From Adiantum capillus-veneris (Eukaryota; Streptophyta; Polypodiopsida; Polypodiales; Pteridaceae), in the NCBI GenBank assembly GCA_014529385.2, contig CM043953.1:116629049-116693048 (forward strand): DNA of 64,000 bases, given 5' to 3'. The translations under genes and the position numbers were made by a program. Shown in pieces: positions 52,578 to 61,960 of this stretch; the first letter of the stretch is position 1, and each line of letters begins with the position of its first letter. The notes below the pieces were generated by a model. The model ran no database searches, was not told the DNA's origin, and worked only from the letters and a program-made list of their open reading frames with translations.

Positions 52578-53871
52578 AGGACGTAGATGATTTCTTGAGT
52601 ACAGTTCAATGTTCTGAAGGTCTTTTCAAGCTACAGAAGAAGAGAATTGTTCAAAGAGATCAAAAGTTCACTCTGATAGGAGAGGATCTTATGATGCACG
52701 GTAGAGATGGGGTGCTACGTCGAATCCTCTACAAGGAGGAGATCGGTATGGTATTGAAGCAGTGCCACTAAGAAAGCGGTCATCAAGGTAAGGATCAAGT
52801 TTTGTTTCGTATCTTAAGAAGTGGGTTTTGGTGGCCTTCTGTTGTATGAGATGTGCATTATTGGTGCAAAACCTGCCATCAGTGCCAAGTGATGGGTGAA
52901 AGATGACTGGTAGCCGAGCAGCAAGGAGCTGTCATAGCACATGTTGCTTTTGAAAAGTGGGGTTTGGATGCAATTGGTCCATTGCCCATGTCAAAAAAAA
53001 GCGGTAAGAAGTATGTTGTGGTGGCCATACACTACCTTAGCAGGTGGGTCGAGGCTAAAGCGGTCAGAGAGGTAAATGCACATATTGTTGCTCAATTTGT
53101 TTTTTATTGCATATTGTCATTTTGGAGTACCTTGGGTGCTTATATCGGATTGAGGACAAGGGTTTAAAAGTAAGTTGGTGTGTGCCCTAGTAGAGAAATT
53201 GGGGATTCAACATCGATTTTCATCTCCATACCATCCACAGTACAATGGTTTGGCGGAAAGTGCCAATGGACAGATAGACAAGATGCTTATTAAGTACATC
53301 TACCAGCAGGTTGAAGGGTGGGAATCAAACCTTGACAAATGTTTGTGGGCTTACAGGACTTCATATAAGGTGGCTACCAGCTTTACTCCTTATGAGTTGG
53401 TATATGGCAAGGAAGCAATATTACTTGTACATGTGCAGTTAGGGGCTCTCAAAGGTTTGTGGTGGCATATCAATAAAGCTCATCAAGATGTTTTGCAGAA
53501 TAGGATTACAAGTCTTGAAAATTTGAAGATGAACCGGTGAGGCAGCAGCAGATTTTCATGTGAAGCAACGAGAGAAAAGAGTAGCAAAGTTCAACCAACA
53601 TTTGTCAGAAAAGTTGATTGAAAAGGGTGATCTAGTGATGAAGTACAAGAGCTATCTTGACTTCACCTTTCAAAAGAAGTTCAAAAAGAAGTGGACAGGG
53701 CCTCACAAAGTCCATCAAGATTTTCCCAATGGTACCTATGCATTAATGAGGATGGATGGTCGTTTTCTCAAGAATAGGGTTAATGGTGTGCGTCTCAAGC
53801 TCTATTTTGAGAGAGAGTTGGTGCCAGCAGCGCATCAGGTTCTAATGGAGGGGGTTGGGCAACCAACCTAA
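52540..53871 (+). pseudogene. Element C integrase and C-terminal region
   Basis: Frame 2 to about 53100, then frame 3, then frame 1 from 53560. The zinc-binding part has CKTCHQC near 52868. The core has GLDAIGPLP, and LISD followed by TGA near 53148 (an Arg CGA in related proteins), then HPQYNGLAESANG for the Glu motif. KCLWAYRTSYKVATSFTPYELVYGKEA follows. The C-terminus has FQKKFKKKWTGPHKV, FPNGTYALMRMDG and NRVNGVRLKLY, as in B2, without a chromodomain. At least four stops and three frameshifts make it inactive. Confidence 0.85.
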
Positions 53872-54005
53872 GCAGTGTTCTCATATGCTAGGAATAAAAC
53901 TATGTACATACAGTCGAGTTTTTTTGGGTTTTCTCATAATGTGCTCAGTGTTTGCAGTTTGTAGGGTAGTAAAGCTCTTATGTGGTTGAGCATAAATGCT
54001 CAACT

Positions 54006-54018
54006 AGGGGGTGGGCAA
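54006..54018 (+). other. Element C polypurine tract
   Basis: AGGGGGTGGGCAA directly upstream of the 3' LTR, close to the tract in B2. Confidence 0.75.
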
Positions 54019-55169
54019 TGATGGTACAACCAAAGTGTGTCAATCGTGTATGACTAATGCGGTTTATAGGCCAAGGAAGGCTCCATGAGGGGCTAATTTG
54101 GGGAGCAAGTGAAGGAGATGCGAGGTGCACTCTTTGGGTCCAAGAATGAAGAGCTTGAAGTGTTGAAGGAGCAGGTCCAAACGGCTCATCAAACTGAGCT
54201 ACAGAGCCCAAGTTATTGAAGGTTGGAGGTTCAATGTGTTGCAGATTCTTGCCGAACGGGGTAGCTGGGGACAGGTGGTCCGAGTGGAAATCAAAGTACA
54301 CGTGTGTAGTGCTTGATTTATGGGGCCTACCTGTCTTTTCAGGTTGCAGTTAGGAGTTACGGATTGCATTTTATTGCCAGCTGAATTTTTGATGGGGGCT
54401 AGGTTGGTGCCCACCTAACCACATGGGGAATTGTGCAATCTGGCATCTTTTGAGTTGCGGCAAGGTTCTACAACAGGGTATGCATCTATGGAGCTAGGAA
54501 GGATTGACTGCATGTCAAACGGAGCCCGGAGCAAAATTTTACAATGGTCAGAAGATTGGGTGCCTTTGTCCGAAGTTAATTGCGAATGATTTGATCGGTA
54601 TTTACGGCCTCAGGTCAAGGGCTCGGAGAATTGTGAAGGGCGGCAAGGAAGGGTGGATCCGGAGTCAAACCAGTGAGTTCATGGCCAGGCTTTACGGCTT
54701 GGCAGTCCAACATTGGAGCAGGTAATGGGAGCCTGGAGGAGGAGGGCCAAAAAAAACTAAGCAGGGAGCCTTTTTTAATAAAAAATTACAAAGGCCTTGG
54801 AAGGCCAATGGAGCTGGGCGCGCCACGTGTCTGGCAACTTAATCCCACATGTGAAAGACGGAGGCAGGGTGCTATGGTATTTAGCCTGGCCCATGAGGCT
54901 ATTATAGCGCATACGAGGGGAGCTGGGAGCTCCTTGGTGCCCGGCGATGGTGGCTCATGACAGGCATTGCGAATGCGGGCCTGACGGTGCGAGGCGGTTT
55001 TGATGGAGATAACGGCATGCGCTGGAGTTGCTCGCTGGCAGCGGTGGTCTATGCAGAAGGTGATGTGGCACCCACTATGGGTTAGTTCCCGTGGCCCCCA
55101 TTTTTGAAGTAAGATGGCCCCCCCTCCCCCAATAGCGACATCGCTATTGCTCATGGAGGAGAGGGGTCC

Positions 55170-55173
<4 letters not shown>

Positions 55174-55248
<75 letters not shown>
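55174..55248. repeat. (AG)n microsatellite within the element C LTR
   Basis: About 37 AG units. The Leu-Ser frame on the opposite strand is an artefact. Confidence 0.97.
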
Positions 55249-55249
<1 letters not shown>

Positions 55250-55593
55250 TAAGACCAGTCAAGGGGAGGGTCTCACTGCCAATGGACAACTAGCAAGAGA
55301 GGGAAATAAAGCGGGTCCAAGGCGGCCCAAAGCTCCAAGACAAGCAAGCAGGGGAGCATGTAATAGAGGGGTCAAATGAGAGAGAGAGGGAGCTTATCCG
55401 AGAGGTGTCTACAAAGCCAAAAGGGCAAGTGCAAGGGCAGACAAAGAGCAAAGAGGTGTGCACCATGCAATTGCCAAAAAAATGGAAAGTGCCAAGTGGT
55501 GGCAATGCAAAAAAACTTCTAAAGGGAGCTTCAGTTAATTGTACGAGCTTGGTAGCTCCTTGTTTTTTTTCTTTTTTAGCCTTAGCCAAGCCT

Positions 55594-55600
55594 TATAAAA
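55594..55600 (+). promoter_or_regulatory. TATA box in the element C LTR
   Basis: TATAAAA about 480 bp before the LTR end, a reasonable place for the core promoter of a long LTR. Confidence 0.45.
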
Positions 55601-56078
55601 GGACATAGAAGTGATTTTTTGAGGGATTTCTTGCCAGGGAGAGTTATTGGAGGTTTTCAAGCATGTGTATTGCAAACTTGCCATTGGAGTTGCATACTTG
55701 ACTGTACTATCTCCCTATGCAATACTATCAAACCTTTGCCCTTATTTCTTGTGTTGCTTCTCCCCATCCCCCTCCTTTTCTCTTGCTCTTTGTGTACTTG
55801 GCAATGCTTGCAGAGGGTTTGAAGGGTGTTACCAAGAGGGCGCAATCGGGGTGTCTTGTGAGTCCAAAAGAGTGAGTTCAGCAGTGTGGGTGCGTTTGTG
55901 CTGTAAGGTGTTTTTTGCAAGGTGTGAGACAATTGTTCTGCATACTAAAGTGGAGTTGTTAGTGCAAATTAGCCAATTTGAAGGTGTTATTAGAGAGGTT
56001 AGGGGTGTTGTGGAATCCCTGGGCTATAGATAGGCAAATATTTTGTGCGCTAGGTGTGTTCCCTATTCCCACTCTCCA

Positions 56079-57170
56079 ACGTCTGTGTACTTGATCAACC
56101 CATCACCCTCAGTCTCATTGGATGGGGGAGTTCCAGAAGAAGCATGGACAGGTAAACCGGTATTATGCATTCCTCAAAGTGTTTGGGAGTGATGCTTTTA
56201 TGCACATAGATAGAAACCTAAGGTCAAAGCTAAATGCAAAGTCTAGAAAGTGTTTCTTCATTGGCTATGGAGAAGTTGACTTTGGGTATCGCCTATGGAA
56301 TCCTGCAGATGGTAAAATCTCTAGAAGTAGGGATGTAATTTTCAACGAATAAAATATGTACAAAGATTACTTGGAAAGAAAACAAACAAAAGATAGAGGT
56401 GATGAGTACATGGATCTTGAGGACGGTAAAGACTCAAGGAGTGAAAACGGTGACAACATGCAAAAATGTCAACCGAATGAAGAGCCTCAACAACCTATGT
56501 CCCGAAGATTTATGAGAGCAAGTAGACCTCTAGAAAGGTTCGTTCCTTCCTTCAACCATCTCTTGGTCTCAGATTTTGTAGAGTCGGACTTTATACGAAG
56601 AAGCTATGCAACAAAAATCCAAAGAAGAATGAATGAAGAGCATACAAGTGGAGATGGACTCATTACATCGCAACCAGGGAGCTGGTTGAGTTGCCTAAAG
56701 GTAAGAGGACACTGCAAAAAAAATGGGTGTACAAGCTAAAGAAAGAAGAAGGTGGGAAGAAAAGTACGAGTCTGGGCTTGTGGTAAAAGTGTTTTCTCAA
56801 AAGAAACATATTGATTTCAAAGAAATAGTTTTTCTTGTTGTAAAAAAGGAACTGAATTAAGCTTCTCTTAAGCCTTGTGGCTGCTCATAACTTAAATATT
56901 GAGCAAATAGTTGTAATTACGGCATTCCCTCATGGTGACTTAGAGGAGAAAATTTACATGCTTCAACCAAAGGGGTATGAAGTAAAGGGTAAGGAGAAAA
57001 TGGTCTTCAAATTAAAGAAGATCTTGTATGTTCGAAAGAAAGCATCAAGATAGTGGCACTTGAAGTTCAATCAATCGATGTTCGATCACGAATTTAGAAG
57101 ATGCAACTCACATCACTGCGTCTACACGAAGGGTTTGGGAGATGGAAAGTTCATCATCCTAATGTTCAAT
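56079..57170 (+). pseudogene. Copia-3: fragment of the Copia-1 family, integrase end to RT
   Basis: Plus-strand fragment with WMGEFQKKHGQ, FLKVFGSDAFMHIDRNLRSKL and CFFIGYGEVDFGYRLW, then a stop at 56350-56352. The linker has MSRRFMRASRPLERF. Decayed RT follows near 56880-57160: [49 protein letters not shown]. It ends just before the YVDD box, where repeat R1 begins. Nucleotide and protein similarity to Copia-1 is high in all these parts. Confidence 0.88.
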
Positions 57171-57411
57171 TTTGTGTAGGGTAGAATTAAAATTGATTTA
57201 AAGATGTTGTTAATGGTATGTAGTAGCTAAGGACCGTGAGGTGGTTGCATAGGTCTATCTATGTACATGGAAATTCATACATTTTAGTAAAATGGAAGAT
57301 GTATTTAACTCGCTCTCTATATTTCTTTGTTTGTTTGTTTATTTATATTTTAGATTTCTCTTTGGCAAAATTTATAGCAAGGAAATTAATCTCAATCAAG
57401 AAGCACCAAGG
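57168..57411 (+). repeat. Dispersed repeat R1, copy 2
   Basis: Matches the reverse complement of 13516-13775, from GTGTAGGGTAGAA through ACATTTTAGTAAAATGGAAG and TTTGGCAAAATTTATAGCAA to AGAAGCACCA. It starts where Copia-3 stops. Confidence 0.8.
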
Positions 57412-57427
57412 TTTTTCTCAGTTAATT

Positions 57428-57429
<2 letters not shown>

Positions 57430-57513
<84 letters not shown>
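57430..57513. repeat. (CT)n(CA)n compound microsatellite
   Basis: About 21 CT units followed by about 20 CA units, nearly uninterrupted. Confidence 0.98.
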
Positions 57514-57516
<3 letters not shown>

Positions 57517-60500
57517 ACAACACAAAGTCAAACCATCTATATGAGGAAACACAAAAATGTGTTAATGTCAAGGAAAGAAAAGGGCTATCAATTATTGCAA
57601 GCATAAAGTATAAATTAATACCTCATCAAATGTTGGTGGCACTGAAGAATAGATCTGCCATATCAAGCTCTCCACAATCATGATGTTGAGTTGCATGTTT
57701 TAGTGTTCATGACCAAGGTAGCTTTGTAAAGGCAAAATCATTGTTATATAATTTGTAAACTTTTTTAACTAATCTATGTTATTTTCTTACCTAATTATTT
57801 GAGATGCTGACACGAAAATGAACTAGGTTCTAAATTTTCCACATGATGATAAGTGAGCGACTACCCCATAAGACAAATGGTTGGTGTGTCAGCTTTTGAG
57901 ACGTATTTGACTATTGTACATGATTTTGACAAAAGTAGCTTGATTTCGTGTGTACTTCTCTCATGGTTGTGGGAGTAGTGAAGAGCTTTTAAAATCATAA
58001 AGTAGCACAGATGGAAGTGATAAAGCTTGCTTAGGTAGTGTATAGAAACTTTAGGAAAGGTAAGGGCCCAAGAGAATTTCATGGGTTTACACAATTACTT
58101 GAAAGCTTCCTCTCATCATGCCCTTTAAGGACTTTTGGGTTTTCAAAATCTAGATTAGAGCTAGCCAGTAGGATTGCTAAAGGCTTTGAATGGCACACTT
58201 AGCACTCATATATGTTGAGGAAAATTTTGATAAAGGCATAATACAAAGCTTCCACTTAGTTTATAAAAATCACAAATAGTCTCCTTTCCAATGCAATGAT
58301 TGGGGTCTCCATTCACAAAGAGCATTGTTACTACTCAAAGACTTGTTAAGAGTGAAGTTGAAATCTTATTACAAGAGAAACTTTGAGGTGGCATTGAAAA
58401 GCTAGAGAATGTCTCTGTATGACTAAAGTAAAGGAGCACGTTTGCAATGATGAGGAGTACAAGGGGTCAATATATTGAAAATGCTTTCTTGTTGGATATA
58501 CTTCAACTCTTTCAATAATCTCTTTCTTGCTGGTCTACACACATGTATAAGTTTTCCTAGGTCTTTGGAAGTGAGCTTAAGACCACAGATTCCATAGGTC
58601 CTTCCTTGTCTTCTTTTGACCCAGCTCAAATTAATCAAGTGCAACAACCCCATCTTAAGAGTGGTCCTTTCTCAAAATTATTGTTGCTAGGCTCAAAACA
58701 AAGAACCAAAGAAACTCATGATGTGTCTCCCTAGACTAATAAGGAAAGTGGCTTTTTAGCAATTTGATATTTCTTCAAGTTGTCAATTAGCTCCAGCATT
58801 GTGTGTTGTAAGCATAAAGTGTTAAATTCCACTTTAAAAGGTTGTAAATTTCAAGGGCATGGGCATACACTATTCATGACACCAACCTTATGCACTTTGT
58901 TTTATGATGTATGATAGTTTAAATATCCTACCACTTTGAGTACATATAGGGTTAAATTGAACATGCTTTTGATTCTAAGTACATCACTAGAGCTCTTTTG
59001 CAAGGGCTGAAAAGAATGTCAAGATCTTTCTATTTGCTTGTGTGAGTAGCAAAGCTCTTGTTTATTTAGATTTATGGTTCTTTGAGCACTTTACTGTCTA
59101 GGGAAAGGCCCTTTGGCATTGCCTCGATTGTGAATTCAACAAGATACTATAGATCCCCCAATCTTTTCTAATAACAACGGGTGCATAGCATGTGCATACA
59201 ATAAATTAAGGTCTTGCTTTACAAAGATCGATAAAGCATCCACCAATACAAAGTTGGTGGCAAGTTAGTAGAAGCTCAATTCTCTTATAAAAGCACTGAT
59301 AAAAAAAAGGGAGTCTTATATAATATATGAATAAATAAATAGAAAAATTGATTCAACATATCCTTATTAACCACCTACTATACACTTTTGACTATAAGAT
59401 CACATAAATAAACATCCAATCGATGCAAAGCAACTTTGGTACACAAGAAATGAAAATTTTTATATAAAAAAAAGTTGCCAATTTTATTACAGCTTAGAAG
59501 TCTTGTCAAATAGGTTGACCGATATGTTATCAAGGTTTCACTTTCACAAGAGGACCTTGATATGATATCAATCCAAAAAAATTCCAACAAACATTCTTTT
59601 TAAAACGTACTTTCAATACAGCTCATACGTGCACAAAATTTAGTCACTCTTTTTTTTTTTTTTTTGTTTACAAAGCAAGGACAAACTTTCCACACATTTT
59701 ACCAAAGGACAAACTTTGCACACATTTTTAGAGTTGCTTGCACATGTTTTGCACTCTTGATAAGTAGAGGCTTTGTTAAAGTGCTCCCTTGCTTATATAA
59801 TCTTGCATGATTGCATCCATGCCATTTGTAATTAATTAAAATGTAATGACAAACGCTTCGGATCTTGAGAAGTAGATCTACTTGTGGGCCTTGTGGGCCT
59901 ACACTAAACTACATACAAAAATAAATATTATTAGAAAAATTATGTACCCTTAAGATTTTGATGAGTCTTTATTCTTGCATATCTTCAAAAGTGGCTTTAA
60001 ATGTTTTCAAAAAAATGGCATATGCTTGCACCTTCAACTGAGAATAAAGGCTACCTTATATGCTCCTAAAAAGACTAGACGTCCATCTCAAGAGGACAAC
60101 AAAACATTAGGCATTACCTATCAATCTTTAAAATTCGGATTTTTTGTGTCATATAAGTGAAGGTTTGAGTGATTAAATATGAAAATCAATATTCTCTTCT
60201 CTCCTTGATGTTGGGTTGTAGGCTCCACAGTCACTTTTCTAGTCTTTTTTTTTTTTTTAAAATGTCTGAGCTATGAGTGGGTGAAGTTATTTGCCAACAA
60301 GCTTGTAAGAAGATTTACATAACTAACTGCTAAAGAAGAGATTCAAGAAACTAGATGTTTGTTCGAATGACATTAGCTTGAAAAGACTACAAAGTGCAAT
60401 AGCAAAACATTAATTTTGTATTATTAGGTCTTTTGTAGTATAAATTTTGACAAAATAAAACAGCTTACATGCTTACATAGAGCTATATATGCATGTGTGT

Positions 60501-60540
60501 GTAGCTATATATGCGTGTGTGTGCGCACGCGTGTGTGTGT
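57514..60540. other. unassigned DNA, no gene seen
   Basis: AT-rich sequence with only short motif-less frames. It includes homopolymer T runs near 59649 and 60247 and a GT/GC-rich tract at 60492-60540 that abuts the CACTA terminus. Confidence 0.55.
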
Positions 60541-60656
60541 CACTACAAGAGGTTGTGTGCTCTTGTGACGCTGTTAGCGACGGAAATACACTGGATTTTT
60601 ATAACTCCCGACGTCGCTAAAACCGTCGCTACGAGAGCGTCGCTATATGCGTCGCT
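60541..60656. repeat. CACTA terminal and subterminal repeats
   Basis: Terminus CACTACAAGAGG, then one inverted AGCGAC at 60576-60581 and four direct GTCGCT at 60613, 60625, 60639 and 60651. In En/Spm elements, short repeats in this position bind the element's own regulatory protein; that role here is inferred. Confidence 0.85.
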
Positions 60657-60990
60657 ATAATGTCCTGCCACCCATCAACCATATTGTACTTGATTCACTT
60701 TTTAAAAAAAGTGCAAGGGTAGATAATAGACCCAAAATAGTCACCCACAAGACGCATTGTTTGCAAAATTGACAATTGTACACATCATAGGCAAAATGAA
60801 TTGATTGGCAAATGTAATAATGACAATTGTACAACATCATAGGCATAAAGAATTGATTGGCAAAAGGAACTCCGGTGACAAATGTAATAATATACATGGT
60901 TCAAAAAGACGTATAAAATCCGTCTCATGATACATAAGCTATGAGAAACCCTAAACTAATGCTATCTAGCTACGGCTAAACTGACGTCGT

Positions 60991-61960
60991 CTAGTCAGAC
61001 GTCTCATCGCGTCCAAGTGGCGTATCTGTCGGATTCTGCAAAAAAAAAGACAATAAGACAGCTTTCAGTAAGTATAAACATATAACGACATTTATAAAAC
61101 AATACAAAAAATAAAAAAGAGTAAACCCTAATACTAACCATGCCGCCGCGAGAACTGAGAATGTCCATCAGGGCGTTTAAGCCCTTCCTGCCTACGTACT
61201 CGCGCTCGTACGGTGTGGGATCACGTCCTGTCATCGACCACTGTCAAAACATACAAAGATTTCATTATGTTAGAATTAAAAAACTCATAAACCCTAAACT
61301 ATCGAACATAAAGAGCAATGTGAAAACACTTACAAAATCGGCCTCAAATGATGCCCATCCACCGCTCCCCAAGTGGTGCGAGCTCCCTGCCTCTACTCGC
61401 GCTCTGGCTGCATCCTTTTGTTGCTTCCACTTGTCGGGATTCTCGCGCGCTGCTTTCTTCGCATTCTTCCAATCTTCTTTGGCCAGCCAATCTAGCGTGT
61501 TCCACCCATTCTTGATTGCTTTTTGCACTTCGGAACGCTTGTGTTTGCAGTATTCGCGCATTCGAATCTTCATCAGGTCTTCATTGAAGCGCTGATCCCG
61601 TGTTGGAACGGGAAACTCATCATGAAGTATGCTGATGACTCTGTTTTTTAAATCACTTGGTACTTCACTCCATTTGTTTAGTATGTAGTGTCTAAACAGC
61701 TGAGAGCAAAGACCACGCATGCGCGAGATCACCTTCTTGCCGTCATCATCCATGATGATGCCGCCACTGAAGTCGATGGAGTAAGACAAGCCCTCTGGCC
61801 GGTGACGCGTGAACCTGGGTGTCCCGGCAGGGGTCTCTAGCGGCGTGTCGATGGGGGTACGGATGTCAGGTGTCTCCACCGGCTGGATAGTGCATCGATG
61901 GTCGTCTTCCCCGTCTCCACACGATTCGTGCCCTTTGTCGCTCTTGCTTTGCATCCTCAT
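60991..61960 (-). CDS. CACTA transposase gene, 3' exons with Transposase_24-like (Ptta/En/Spm) domain
   Basis: The exon from about 61960 to 61334 encodes a Thr/Pro-rich linker (TPDIRTPIDTPLETPAGTP) and a charged domain: LNKWSEVPSDLKNRVISIL, EYCKHKRSEVQKAIKNGW, and NPDKWKQQKDAARARVEAGS followed by SGGWASFEADF. Two introns follow with GT...AG ends: 61241-61333 (93 bp) and 61036-61138 (103 bp). They join exons 61139-61240 (MTGRDPTPYEREYVG) and 60991-61035, ending at TAG 60993-60991. The domain resembles the plant transposase family linked to TNPA-type DNA-binding proteins. The frame is one base off the upstream TNP2 exon, and the join near 61.87-61.96 kb is unresolved. Confidence 0.8.

Larger units (their letters stand above)
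49505..56078 (+). mobile_element. Element C: 5'-truncated Tat-like Ty3/gypsy element
   Basis: Related to B2. It starts within the end of gag (MYPL matching B2 near 27607) and keeps protease, RT, both RNase H domains, integrase, polypurine tract and a 2.06-kb 3' LTR. Many stops and frameshifts show that it is old. At its right end it adjoins Copia-3, whose homology begins within a few bases, so C probably inserted into Copia-3. The 5' LTR, PBS and most of gag are missing. Confidence 0.88.
54019..56078 (+). repeat. Element C 3' LTR (about 2060 bp)
   Basis: Starts TGATGGTACAACC after the polypurine tract and ends CTCTCCA, where Copia-3 homology begins. A TATAAAA lies at 55594. There is no second LTR for comparison, so the ends are inferred from the tract and the copia junction. 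Reading frames inside are short or repeat-derived. Confidence 0.7.

Noticed and set aside
54786-55289. 167-codon minus-strand open frame
   Set aside because: Its long Leu-Ser run comes from the AG microsatellite inside the element C LTR; the remainder has no motif.
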